Position numbers and translations under genes: made by a program
Notes under the pieces: model-generated
Databases searched by the model: none
Told to the model about the DNA's origin: nothing
Seen by the model: the letters and a program-made list of their open reading frames with translations, nothing else
In this document: piece after piece, positions 53,125-63,689 of the stretch
Numbering within the stretch: the stretch's first letter is position 1
How the letters are laid out: each line of letters starts with the position of its first letter
From: Endomychus coccineus
Lineage: Eukaryota; Arthropoda; Insecta; Coleoptera; Endomychidae
Assembly: GCA_958510875.1 (NCBI GenBank)
Contig: OY294068.1
Span: forward strand, 82,641,978-82,705,977
Reading direction: 5' to 3'
DNA: 64,000 nucleotides

Positions 53125-53150
53125 AAAGTCCCTATACATATAGGGACTTT
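53125..53150. repeat. Short hairpin within the tandem unit
   Basis: AAAGTCCCTATA, CA, TATAGGGACTTT. The corresponding place in the next unit (about 54095-54125) is decayed. Confidence 0.65.
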
Positions 53151-53226
53151 GTTAATTCTGAAGACCCTGTAGCCAAATTATAGCGGACCATTATACCCAA
53201 AATATCCATAAATACAAACTCAGCAC

Positions 53227-53771
53227 CAGGATACATTTAACAGGGTATGATCGTGCGCAGCTTTTTCTCGGTTCCCTCTGATTAGTCGTTCCTTGCCGAC
53301 GCCATATTTGTTTACAAGTGTCATATGATATGAAAACATCGTACAGAGTCATACAGAATTGCCGCACTTTTAAAGTCCAAACGCGTAAATTCGATTGAAA
53401 AAATGGCATGCATTATAAAATCATGTCGAAAAACGCGGAACAAAGTGCTTGTGGAAAATAGTGGTCCTGTCAAATTTTACACTCTTCCGAAAGATGCCGA
53501 ATTTCGCGACAAGTGGTTAGAGGCAGCAGGGCTGGAGAAATGCAGTGTAAAGGACCGTAAGTATAATGAAAATGAGTTATTCGCGTGTGAGACATATTTC
53601 CCCCTTTAAAGAACATTTTTACTCTATTAGCATTTGTATTTAAAAGCTTTTGATTTTACAAGAGCCATTTGAATTGATAGCGCCACAGCCAAAATGGCGG
53701 CGGCTAGGAACTGCGCCGAACTGAACGAAATTTGGACCCCCTTATGATCATACCCTGTTAAATGTATCCTG
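53227..53771 (+). mobile_element. P-type mini-element carrying a THAP ORF
   Basis: CAGGATACATTTAACAGGGT at the left, its inverse at the right end, and the perfect 8-bp target duplication CTCAGCAC (53219-53226 and 53772-53779). 545 bp. Termini differ from the 13860/16124 family but duplication length and THAP content agree. It interrupts the 395-bp tandem repeat. Confidence 0.82.
53403..53609 (+). CDS. THAP-domain mini-protein, 68 aa
   Basis: An intact frame from ATG to TAA encodes MACIIKSCRKTRNK, FYTLPKDAEFRDKWLEAAGL and ELFACETYF. The order C..C, F..P.D...R..W, C...F is that of a THAP DNA-binding domain, which in P transposases binds the element's own ends. The histidine of the last C-x2-H pair is Tyr here (CETY), which should weaken zinc binding. 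It ends right after the domain, with no catalytic part. In the known P-element system, truncated THAP proteins can act as repressors; for this one that is inference. Confidence 0.6.
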   Translation: MACIIKSCRKTRNKVLVENSGPVKFYTLPKDAEFRDKWLEAAGLEKCSVKDRKYNENELFACETYFPL

Positions 53772-54699
53772 CTCAGCACACTATTTCCATAAATAATGTT
53801 TACTCTATGCTCTTATCGGTCAGAAATACATAAAACATCTCACATTTGGCAAGTGTTGAGCTAGAATAACTGCATGTAATACGATCTCTTGTTGTTCGAA
53901 AGCGTCAATAGTAAATGAGTAGTACGCATAAGAAGTCGTTCGTGAACATTTATCGATTGCATGTTCTTCAGGAATCAAATGCAAACATTTGCGTTTTTCA
54001 CGAAACTTCAAAACCTGTCTGTCAAACTTTTGCAGAGCCACTGTACAATATAGTTACCCATTTTCTCGCCAGAGTTGAGAGAAAATAAATATTATGAAGT
54101 ATAATAGTCTCTAGATATAGACACTTTATTAATTCCGAAGATCCTGTGTTGCCCAACCTTAGTGGAGAATATGTAATTCAAGCGCACACTATTTTCACAA
54201 AGTAAGTTTTATGCTGTTATCGGTCACAAATACATAAAATGTCTTACATGTGGCAATGTTGAGTTAGAATAACTGTACCTAATACGATTTCTTGTTGTTA
54301 GGAAGCGAGTTGCACCTGCAGACTACACGTAGATATTGTTTATACGCTTATATTATCCTGAAAGTATCTATTACTTCCCTGCCGTAGTAGTCACAGAATG
54401 AATATGCCTACTCTGTGATATAATAGTGATCTTGCGTAAAATTCAATCCTCTATCTATGTTTAGGGCAGAGAATATGAAAGATTAGATCTGTGATTTTTC
54501 GTATTTCGGTTTCAATTCTGCGAATAATTAACAATGAACTCTTAAGTCTATGAAAACATTACAGAAAATTTAAAGAAATGTCATGTCATACTAACATACC
54601 GTTACCGGTGCACCGGTGGTCAATTTAAGTTTTACAATACGTACAATATCATATCATTTATATCATACCCCTTTTTTATAATTTTGATAGACCGTATAA

Positions 54700-54750
54700 T
54701 GCTAATTCCTCAAACTGTTTAATAAATGTGTCTAGTGGAAAGACATTGAA
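54700..54750 (+). other. Candidate 5' non-coding exon end of the Spd-2-like gene
   Basis: A consensus donor (GAA|GTAAGTAT) starts at 54751. It could pair with the acceptor immediately before the Spd-2 ATG (56801), giving a 2.05-kb 5' UTR intron. The upstream limit is not defined. The call rests only on the splice motifs and spacing; RNA reads across 54750/56802 would settle it. Confidence 0.25.
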
Positions 54751-54779
54751 GTAAGTATCTGTTATTTATTACTATTTAC

Positions 54780-55380
54780 ATTTTATATAACTAAAATCAT
54801 TTCGAATTCATAATTAAAATTTGACGAATGTCGAGAGATTATTGAATGTTACAGTTCAAGATTCTCGACAACTGTTCTGAACTACTATGAGTTGTGCCAG
54901 CTTATTAAGCTTGTTATCAACATCTGTGATATTTTAGTAGTTGTATAGGTTGTATTATTTTGATAATCTATTTATATTTTCAATTCAATTTCAAATCATG
55001 CCTTTCATATTGTAAAACAAGTTTTCAACGTTTGAATTATAATTAAGTTCTGCTAAATCTTATCAAAAAAGAAACATTCAATTCTGTAAGATTAAGAGTT
55101 CACCTTTCTTCAAGACTGAATGAGTGTAATTCTAATGTATTAGAATGATGGTCTATGTAGTACCTATTTATATTATACTACTGTTCTTTGATTAGATCTT
55201 TAGCAACTATTCTGGTTGATGGATACCTCATTCATTCGGAAATATGAATTTATATAATTTGTTTGTGTAAATTATCTGGGGTTGGCTTGTGTAGAGTTAT
55301 GTATCATTATGTTCTAACAAGTGTAATTCGTAAATGTAGGGTTCCAAGAACATCTGAAATTTTCTAAATAACACAAACAA
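54780..55380. other. Putative first intron of the Spd-2-like gene, 5' part
   Basis: AT-rich with no gene or repeat that I can support. Confidence 0.3.
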
Positions 55381-55384
55381 GATT

Positions 55385-55460
55385 ATAACAGAGTGTTAAT
55401 GTGACATAACATATAACAGAGTGTTAATGTGACCTAATTCCCGAGAATTTTTTATATAAC
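55385..55460 (+). repeat. PLE family 1 outer-end fragment
   Basis: CAGAGTGTTAATGTGAC occurs twice, the second copy continuing to CCTAATTCCCGAGAATTTTT, as at 30620-30660. Confidence 0.65.
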
Positions 55461-56199
55461 AAACAAGATTCAGAAGATGTTTAACATAACATAAATTAAT
55501 TATTTAACCAATAGCTCTGATGTTTTACACTTTCAGGAGGGACGTAAAATAAATATAATGGAACCAGTAGAAGGTTTGAAACATTAAACAGTGAAGTAGT
55601 TGTGAATTTTGAATGATACATTATCCCCAATCACATATATTGCAATACCCACCCTACCCGTAATATATACTTATTTATTTATTTAAGGCAATACCAATTT
55701 AGTATACAAAGTATATAATGATAATTCACAATACAATACAACAAAATAATTGATGAGATGAGCCCACATTACAAATACCCAATAGTACTCTATTAACAAA
55801 TTTCAAAATCATATCAACCTAAAATATTACTACAAATATATTTATTTAAGAATGATCCTATTTAAATATTGATAATCTTTTTTAAAGCTAGCACCAGAAA
55901 GACAATTTTGACTTTTTGATTTGTTCAACCTGAGTATCTTTGAGATCGACTCATTCATACCATAATCAGTACTATGGAATTGTACATAACACAGCTCAGC
56001 ACCTCTCATTCTCCGTTCTCCACTCTTGATGAAATAAGACTCAAAAGATCAATCAACCCTCTCAACAGTTTGTAAAGGATACATAGCTATGCCATACTAA
56101 GTATTGAAGAAATTACATCTTTATTTATTCTAAATAACGCATCCTGAGGATGACACTGTGACAAACACTCACAGCTCATCCCCTTTTTCTTATGTATCC

Positions 56200-56488
56200 A
56201 GCTATTTTTCAGAAATCAGTATTGACATATTGGAAGATTTTTTCAACTTCCTGTTTTTCTGGAAATAACATCAACTTAAATTCAAGTAAGCTTCTTTATT
56301 CAATAATACCCCATAGTTCTTATTTCAATTGTCAGAACACTGATTTTATTTTTTATCTAGGGAGACATGAACTACCTAAAATTATTCAAAATAATAAGCT
56401 AATCTATGGAATGATAATGGATTCTCCGTCGATGCTACTATCAAATGATGTAATGATTATGGTACCAAAAAAATTGAATATTGAGTAA
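56200..56488 (+). CDS. Weak candidate exon(s) upstream of the Spd-2-like gene
   Basis: The frame is open from before 56200 to TAA at 56486-56488 and ends DFIFYLGRHELPKIIQ ... VMIMVPKKLNIE. Acceptor-like CTTATGTATCCAG precedes it, and a possible internal intron (GTAAGCTT ... AATTGTCAG, about 56284-56335) lies within. The second half looks protein-like but no family is recognised. It could be a fragment of a gene or chance. Confidence 0.2.
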
Positions 56489-56804
56489 AAACTGTTCTGG
56501 CGTATGGTTTTGGCAACCTAGTCTAACCACGAAACTGAAATTGAAAATGTGCAAGTGTAACATTATTTTGATCATTTGGGATAATTTTGGGAGGTTCATG
56601 ACATAAAAAAATAGGTTGAGGGTTCTGACAAATTGAAATAGCAACTATATGGTATCATTGAACTCTGAACATTATTTAGATTTCAAAAATGTAATAATAT
56701 ACCAGGGTGTACCATGAATATGTGTTACACAGTATATTGTTGTTCAAATAAATTTTTTATTGTAGTTGCAAATTCTATTGTTTTTATTCTTTACGTTTTA
56801 GATA

Positions 56805-59381
56805 ATGGCAGGAAACTTTACTATGAATCTACCTGATCGAACGATTGGTGCAATGCCACCCCCTTCCGCAACATCGACCGTGGCTAGAAAACGCCTACCT
56901 AAAGATCCAGATGGAAAATTTCGAGAGAATAATCTGGAGGACTCATTGGGAATTTTATCTGTAAAAAGCTGCGATCTAACGGATTATTCCCGTAGGAGAT
57001 TGAGTAACATTTCATTGCAAGACACATCTGCGTATTTGCAACAACAGCGAATGTTAGCAAGTCAGTCCCTGCATCAAAGGCACTCTAAAGTCGCATGCTT
57101 ACCATCTAAATATTTGAGACCGTCAGAAGTTTCGACATCACATGAATCATATCTGAATATTTCCGTCGAGAGTACCGTTAACGAAAGTGATCTTTTCAAA
57201 AATACGTCTGTTACTCCTATTAGTAACACATCAACTCCTCGCACTTCGTTGGCGTCTAACAGCTGTAACGACCAACTTGAGAAATCAAAATTCAATATTG
57301 GAGAATCCTTGTCTCAATTATCTTATGATATAAGTAATAATTCGAATATGAGCTTAGGTATGGCTTTACAAAAAGTTGAGAAAGAATATGAGAAAGCCAA
57401 AATGTCAATGCTGGACAACAGTGAAATGTTCATACCTGGTGAAGATGCGGCGGAAAAACTGTTGGCCGACGAAGTTTCCTGGAAACGTGAAAAAAACATA
57501 CCAGCTGATCGGGTAAATTTCACCGAACCCAATTTGAGTCTCACAGTCGATTCAGACGTCTCTATTGGCGCTTTTTTTAAACAGAGATCAGACGATCTAT
57601 ATGGTATTTTAAGTCACTCTCGAAGACTTTCTAATCCTTCTCCTTTGGGGAGAACCCTTACTAAAGAATATGATTCAAGAAATAACTCAAACTTACAAAC
57701 CCCTACTAGAGGACATGGTGCAAAGAATTACTCAAATATTAAACACATTCCCACTAACGAATTTTCGCAGCTTTCATTGGACAAAAGCGTTACAGGAAAA
57801 GATAGTTTGAGCGTAACGGAAATCGCGCGAGTATTGTCAAATAGCGAAGATACTCCTTCGAAAGTAATTAACTATCTTTTAGCTCAAGCTCGGACGAATA
57901 AAATCGGGGAAAGGGAACAGCGTAATAATTCTTCCCCTCAACGAGCACAGTCAAAACTTTCCTACGGTTATACGTCACCGAAAAATAAGGAAAACATCAA
58001 TTCCTTGAACTTTCCAACAGAATCTCTTACCGGCGTGAAATTTCCCAGCAGTTTTGAAGAAAAGTCCGGCTCTGAACGCAGTACAAGCAGTTTGAGTAAT
58101 CTTCCTAATGGCAAATTACCGATTGAAACTACACATACGGAATTGATATGGGGATGTGTGAAAGTAGGCAAAAGTATCTCACAACAATTTACGATTCGCA
58201 ATAGATCATCTAAACGTATTCGGTTACAATATTATACAAATGGATTATCTTTTAAAATATATCAAGAGTCTGATTCAAACCGGTCTACACAACTAACTTT
58301 ACATTCAAATGAAGCGAAAACACTTTCTGTTGTATTTTGTCCTGTCGTAAACGGCGCCGCTGTCGACGATTTAACTTTTTCAACTTCGGATTCTAATTTG
58401 GTTCAGACAAAGAAACAGTTTATTAGGTTATTTGGTTACGGTGGCTCCGGGAATGTAGAGTTTGAAACGAACATCACTAAAGATACTACTGGTCGATTTT
58501 GGTTATCTCTAGGAAACTCTTTACATTGTCCAATTGTACATAAGACGTTCACGGTACAAAATAAAGGCACTCTCCCTGCTTTCGGTTTGTTGAATTTCGT
58601 GCCGAAAGATAATTTCTCGTTCTCGAAAGTAGATATTTCTCCGAAAGAATTTGTGCTGAAACCACTGGAAGAACAAAAGATCACCATATCATATAAGCCT
58701 ACTAGTGATGATTTCACATACCTGAAAAAATATTTGAATATGTCTGTCATAGAAATTGGGGGATTATGGATAGTTTCGGGGGCTGAAGTACATCGGGGGA
58801 GAATCCGACGTCTATGTCGCAAAGCTATCGAAAAGAAATTAGAATTAGATACTTTGAGTCTGAGATTGCAAGAGCACATTGAAGGTGAACAGATGCCTGC
58901 AGATCTCGTTTCCTTCAAAGAATCTCTAGGAAGCATGAAATTACTATTACAAGAATTATCGAGGAAGGAAATTGTTGTAACTGTGGAACAAGATTTTGAC
59001 CGTACTTTGGTAGGTTCATTACCTGATGAAACTTCTATGTATCACAGTTTTTGCCAAGAAAATTCATTGATTGCTATAGATAATTCAATCCAAATGGGTA
59101 GTTGGAAATTAGAACCAAGTACGATAATTTTGAATCCACCTAGTAAATTTGAAGATTTCCTGTTCCTAATTTCAGAAGTTAATGAAACTGCACCTTACAA
59201 TTTTATTGTTCCAAGTTGTATTGAAATTAGTCCCAAAGAAGGACAAATTGATCCTTATGGTACTGTGGTGATTAAATTAAGATTAAAAAACATTGTCCAA
59301 GATCGTTGTTCTTTCAATGTGGTTGTGAATATTGATAATTTCATACTACAAACTGAAATTAAAATCATGTCTATTAGTTAA
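56805..59381 (+). CDS. Spd-2: Spd-2/Cep192-like centrosomal scaffold protein
   Basis: The uninterrupted frame encodes 858 residues. In known Spd-2/Cep192 proteins this scaffold recruits pericentriolar material and mitotic kinases to centrioles. The first ~430 residues are Ser/Asn-rich and low in structure. From ~444 to 545 (TELIWGCVKVGKS ... SVVFCPVV) and ~562 to 634 (GRFWLSLGNS ... ITISYKPT) come beta-rich ASPM-SPD2-Hydin-like repeats. A charged helical stretch follows (~665-715), then a last beta domain (~767-858, GSWKLEPSTI...). Drosophila Spd-2 is near 1,150 residues, so this one is compact. ATG 56805 is preceded by an in-frame TAG, and a TTACGTTTTAG acceptor lies three bases upstream, so a 5' non-coding exon is likely. 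Identification rests on family resemblance, not on a search. Confidence 0.82.
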   Translation: MAGNFTMNLPDRTIGAMPPPSATSTVARKRLPKDPDGKFRENNLEDSLGILSVKSCDLTDYSRRRLSNISLQDTSAYLQQQRMLASQSLHQRHSKVACLPSKYLRPSEVSTSHESYLNISVESTVNESDLFKNTSVTPISNTSTPRTSLASNSCNDQLEKSKFNIGESLSQLSYDISNNSNMSLGMALQKVEKEYEKAKMSMLDNSEMFIPGEDAAEKLLADEVSWKREKNIPADRVNFTEPNLSLTVDSDVSIGAFFKQRSDDLYGILSHSRRLSNPSPLGRTLTKEYDSRNNSNLQTPTRGHGAKNYSNIKHIPTNEFSQLSLDKSVTGKDSLSVTEIARVLSNSEDTPSKVINYLLAQARTNKIGEREQRNNSSPQRAQSKLSYGYTSPKNKENINSLNFPTESLTGVKFPSSFEEKSGSERSTSSLSNLPNGKLPIETTHTELIWGCVKVGKSISQQFTIRNRSSKRIRLQYYTNGLSFKIYQESDSNRSTQLTLHSNEAKTLSVVFCPVVNGAAVDDLTFSTSDSNLVQTKKQFIRLFGYGGSGNVEFETNITKDTTGRFWLSLGNSLHCPIVHKTFTVQNKGTLPAFGLLNFVPKDNFSFSKVDISPKEFVLKPLEEQKITISYKPTSDDFTYLKKYLNMSVIEIGGLWIVSGAEVHRGRIRRLCRKAIEKKLELDTLSLRLQEHIEGEQMPADLVSFKESLGSMKLLLQELSRKEIVVTVEQDFDRTLVGSLPDETSMYHSFCQENSLIAIDNSIQMGSWKLEPSTIILNPPSKFEDFLFLISEVNETAPYNFIVPSCIEISPKEGQIDPYGTVVIKLRLKNIVQDRCSFNVVVNIDNFILQTEIKIMSIS

Positions 59382-59443
59382 TATTATCGTACTTAAATAT
59401 TTGAAATTTTAATTTTTACAAGTCCCTTTTTTTTACATAGGAG

Positions 59444-59449
59444 AATAAA
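59444..59449 (+). promoter_or_regulatory. Polyadenylation signal of the Spd-2-like gene
   Basis: AATAAA stands 63 nt after the TAA stop at 59379-59381, within GAGAATAAAATATT, and a TG-rich stretch follows about 20 nt later. Position and context fit a short 3' UTR. Confidence 0.55.
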
Positions 59450-60002
59450 ATATTTTTGCATATCTGGTGTGTTTGATTCAAAACTTACAACAAAATTTTC
59501 CCCATAAACTTTTGTGAAGTACACTCATCACTGCCAACATTCATGAGATGTAATCGAACTATGAACAACATTCCAAACTTTTATCTTAGTTTTGAATACT
59601 TAGTAGTGTAGCTTTCAAAATTTGAATTGTTGTTTGAGCTGTCAAATTGAAGTGTATTGTGTTTCTGTTAACCGAAAATTTTCAAAATCATGGATCAACC
59701 CAAAACACCTTAGAGTGTGCAGTGTCAGTCACACATGGATTAAACTAGTTGAATAATCCTGGATTGAAAATATATAGTTACATTTTATAATATAGCACCG
59801 ATATTGGAAAACTGGCATAGGACTTCGCATGAAACTTTGAATAAATTTTATTGCATATAAGAGAATATATGTCAGGAAATAAGGGAAAAGGTATTGCATG
59901 GAAAACTTATAATATTTCATCTATTATATTCATGCTGAATATATGACATTATTCATAATAATTATTGGGTAACGCTCGGACTCGCAACTAATGACTCGAT
60001 AT
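59450..60002. other. Intergenic stretch downstream of the Spd-2-like gene
   Basis: No features seen beyond short chance frames. Confidence 0.35.
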
Positions 60003-60299
60003 AGTTACATCAGAGGTCCCCAAACTTTTTTGTTTCGTAGACCACTTGCCATTGTTTTCGGTTTTGGGTAGACCCCCTCTACCTAATATTGAATTTATGC
60101 AAATTTATCAAGTCCAAATGTGTTTTTGACAGCTATTCACTTTCAAATTTTAAATTTCTAACTATATTGAAGAGTAGTGTGGAAAACTTAAAAAGAACAC
60201 ATGTTAAGTTTTATACATTTATTAATTAAATTCTAATTAAAACGAACCAAATTAAAATTAAGTATCTTTTACATAAAATGGCTAAGCCACCTAACTTAA

Positions 60300-60426
60300 C
60301 TAAATTGATGCCAAATTTATTATTAAAGCATCAGGTTCATCCCTCCCACTAGAAGTATTTATTTTTTATACTTCTAGTCGGAGGGATGAACCTGATGCTT
60401 TAATAATAAATTTGACATCAATTTAG
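60300..60426. repeat. Long near-perfect hairpin, 58-bp arms, 11-nt loop
   Basis: Left arm 60300-60357, right arm 60369-60426, 56 of 58 positions complementary. Imperfect pairing continues outward for about 10 bp. Confidence 0.9.
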
Positions 60427-61088
60427 TTAGGTTTAACCTCAAATCTCCTCGGTTAGTCATGTCCATTCTATTTCTTTTTTTTTTGTTATGATATTGACAA
60501 CCGCGCTGAAACCTCTTTCCACTACATATGAGGATGGAAAAGCAATCAAAAACTTTCTCGGGATATTCCATGATACGGGATAAGTAACAGGTATGTCTCT
60601 TTGACGCCAGAATTGCTGATATCCGTTTTAAACTGAAAACCCAAAGTTCTTCATTAGTGCTTTATTCCGATCAGTTCCTCTTGTAATATAACATCCGTTT
60701 ATTCAATGTCACAATATGGGTTCATTATCCAATGTGGTAGTACCAGAGTCAAAACATCATCAAACCTATAGTTTCAAAATCTGAAGAGGGCATTTAAATT
60801 TTCAAACAGAAATTCACGAAAAGTTTTCTGCGGAAATGCATCATTTTCAGTTTTCTGACTTTAGAATAGCTGAAACCAGTTATATGAAAATACATTTCTG
60901 TTTTACATTCTAGACTTTTTTCTAAATATGAACATGCAAAAAACTTTTTGCGGAAATATATCATTTTTATTTATTGATAAAATATTGTAGAATTTAGAAT
61001 GATTTGAACTGTATTCGGCAATTGGATCTCGTAAACAGGCGCGTACAAAATCGGTTGACAGGTTTTTACATGTTGTTAAGATAGTAGC

Positions 61089-61804
61089 CAGGGCCGGATT
61101 AACACTATGAGGGGCCCTAAGCACAACAGATTTTGGGGGCCCCTTCCCCCCTTTTTTTTAATTACTCTTTATTCATAGAATAAAATAATTTGTAGAGTAA
61201 TATAATGCTCTAAATCGTGGAGAAGGTTATTGCCAGGAAAATAAGTACATAAATGAATATTTACACTATTAGTACGTCTTCTTAATTTGACTACATTAAT
61301 CACTTTTACAATTGCACTTTTGGAAACTTATCCGCTGAATGATTCGCTTATATCTAACTGACTTAGAACAATCCTTTCCTGCACTTTCTAGCCGCAAAAT
61401 CTTTTATCAGGGTCATCAAAGCTGATTCGACGCAATACATCAGCTTCCATGCACAGTAGTGCAAGCGAGTCTAACCTATCCTGTCGCATATTTGTCCTCA
61501 AAGGGTTTTTAATGCGTTTTAACTTGCCACTGCACTGCACTTCCAAGATGAAGAGTAGTTATAAGCGCGAATTATTCGCCTTTAATACAAAATCAACTAA
61601 TTCTTGACTACTTTTAGATATTACCAGTCGCTAGGCATACGCAAACTTTTATATTCCAGTAATTTCCTTACTTCGTTATTTTTTCCCAGAAAAATTGTCA
61701 TTATTAGTTTTTAAATTTTTAATTTTTACAATTTCCGCGGGGCCCCCAAAATGTCGGGGCCCTAAGCTATAGCTTAGTCAAGCATATGCTATAATCCAGC
61801 ACTG
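61089..61804 (-). mobile_element. hAT-type element, 716 bp, with transposase remnant
   Basis: CAGGGCCGGATTA at the left and TAATCCAGCACTG at the right, perfect 8-bp duplication ATAGTAGC (61081-61088, 61805-61812). GGGGCCCTAAGC blocks are mirrored inside both ends. On the minus strand about 61580-61410 reads KLKRIKNPLRTNMRQDRLDS and LALLCMEADVLRRISF, the hAT dimerisation region. Internally deleted. Confidence 0.85.
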
Positions 61805-63004
61805 ATAGTAGCCCTCTTATTGTAAGTATAGGCGTAGTAAAGCAGATAGTGCGGAGTAGTGATAATTGTTTGATTATCCGTAGCCCTTATACACATGCGC
61901 AGGAAAGTCCAAGCGGCAACGTAATCGCAGGTTAGTTAAATTTTTAAATATTTTTGGGAAACAGTAGGTTAGGTTAGTACTGGTAGGTTATTTGAAGATA
62001 GATTTTTGTAATTGTCAGATTTTTTAGTTTGTTAAATTCTTATATATTTTTGGGGAACACTAGGTTAGATCCAATGGTTGAACTATTAAATTTCATTACA
62101 ATGGAGTACGGTGATTTTAAAGTTCGACTCGAAAGAGATGTTTTCGCTAGGCAAAATTGATATTGTAGAAATTTAGGTTATTTATTTAATACAGGTATGT
62201 TAGTTGTTTTAACGTTTACGTTTTCTTAATTTTTTACAGTTTTTAATTATGAAATTTAAACTTTTCTATATGTATATTCAGAATAGTATTTATAATATAA
62301 AGAGAATTAAAATTTATGTTCTAAAGTTTACGATATTTGATGAATGAAAATGGCATATTTCAGATAGAAGTTTATTTTTAGAAAAGTATCTAGAATGTAA
62401 AGCAGAAACATGTTTTCATGTAACTTGTTTTAGTTATTCTGAAGTCGAGAAAATGAAAATTATGGATTTCCGCAGATTTTTTTTGTTATTTTGTTTTTGG
62501 GGAGGTTTTTGTATACTGAAAAAAACATTTCATACATAAGTAGTTTCAGATAAAAAATTTCACCCACTAAATCAATTAATACGTAATTATATTAAATTTA
62601 ATTAATGTATAATTAAATGGAATAAAATAGTGCATTACAAAATCTCCACTTCGCTACTAATATTATATACAATTCCTAAAATAAGTTTGTATACAAGACC
62701 GTAGTGTATTGTCGGTCTGTTTGTTACGTTTTCACGTAAAAACTAAGGAACAAATCTGTGTATGTGGATTATTGCATTCACTGCTTAAATAAGATCTACT
62801 ATCGTTTATATCTCATAGACCCCCAATTTTTTTCCGCTGACGGACCCCTTGCAGGTCGTCTTCGATCCATGGAGGTCGTTGTAAACCACTTTGGGTATCA
62901 CTGGTATACATACATGCTATGATCTTCCCGCGGGTACTAGAGTGATGTTTTGTATTTTGTAACACCTTATCATAACTTCATCTGTCATTCTGTGGTTTCC
63001 ATGC

Positions 63005-63192
63005 AGATCTCTCAACCTCTTAATAAAAGCTACCAAAGTATGTTAGATAAAGGTGTAGTTAATACATACAAAGATTTGAAGCAATTATGGACTAAAAAAG
63101 TAAAATATCATAAAAATGTAATTAATGCAGTAAAAATTCCAGATATGAACTCTGTATATGAATATGGACTGATAATTGATGCAGAATCATAA
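63005..63192 (+). CDS. Candidate terminal exon of an unrecognised gene
   Basis: After a pyrimidine-rich acceptor (GGTTTCCATGCAG) the sequence reads open as ISQPLNKSYQSMLDKG, then KDLKQLWTKKVKYHKN, ending YEYGLIIDAES and TAA. The amino-acid make-up (alternating charged and hydrophobic, Lys-rich) looks like real protein, unlike the surrounding short frames, which are mostly shadow frames. I cannot name the family and found no convincing upstream exon; a short frame starting at 62102 (MEYGDFKVRLERDVF) could belong to the same transcript. It lies about 100 bp beyond the right end of a putative hAT element. Confidence 0.35.
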
Positions 63193-63253
63193 TTTAATTT
63201 ACTTCCATATCTGCAAGTTTATTTATTTTTTTTGTTTTAATATATTTTCACTA

Positions 63254-63600
63254 CACGAGAGAAAAGCTATTATGTTCGTAGAACATCGTGTCAGGCACCT
63301 GGGGAATTTTTGAAGAGGAGAAAGATATTAATTTTTGTTGAAAGTGTGGAGATTATAGGCATTAAAAAAGACCTCACAAGGAAAAGAGTTCCAAATTTTG
63401 CCGTTCGAAAGAAACATTATTGAGCTCTTGAGCTTGACAATGTGAGTGACCAGCTCCCCATCTTGAGCTCGTCTAGTCTGACTACCTGGAATCTCTCTTG
63501 GTGGAATAAGAGGAGATTTCTGGTGAGCACCGACCATGGAAATATCTCTGAAATAGAAAGATCTCTCACCCTTCTGTGATGTTGTAGACAGGTCAATGAA
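63254..63600 (-). repeat. Repeat related to 17550-17930
   Basis: CTACACGAGAG, TTCG.AGAACATCG, GAGCTTGACAATG, GACCATGGAAA.ATCT and other blocks are shared in order with 17550-17930. Both read as degenerate non-LTR-associated sequence; the coding family is not identified. Confidence 0.5.
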
Positions 63601-63689
63601 TACGTAAGTGTGACATCACCAATCAGACGAATAGCTCTATACTATTTCTACATTTGTAAAAATTAATACCTCAAACCTAAACCTATGTC

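Larger units (their letters stand above)
52960..54320. repeat. Degenerate tandem repeat, unit about 390-400 bp
   Basis: TTCG..AACAT, TTTTGCAGAG.CACTGTA and CCAGAGTTG.GAGA recur at 52996/53938, and CGGTCA.AAATACATAAAA at 53817/54219. Allowing for the P-type insertion the offset is about 390-400 bp. Three partial units. Confidence 0.6.
60011..62903. mobile_element. Putative hAT element, 2.9 kb, with nested elements
   Basis: The left end CAGAGGTCCCCAAACTTTTTT and right end (inverted) CAGTGATACCCAAAGTGGTT resemble hAT termini of the CAGTGGTTCCCAAAC type. Subterminal GTAGACCACTTG.C and GACCCC blocks also mirror. Candidate target duplication AGTTACAT / GTATACAT matches at only five of eight bases. 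No transposase of its own was found. Confidence 0.45.

Noticed and set aside
54599..54625. ACCGGTGCACCGGT-like palindrome upstream of the Spd-2-like gene as an operator
   Set aside because: A single short palindrome with no second copy and no known binding family; not enough to call a site.
58436..58936. 166-codon open frame on the minus strand
   Set aside because: Antisense shadow inside the Spd-2-like coding sequence.
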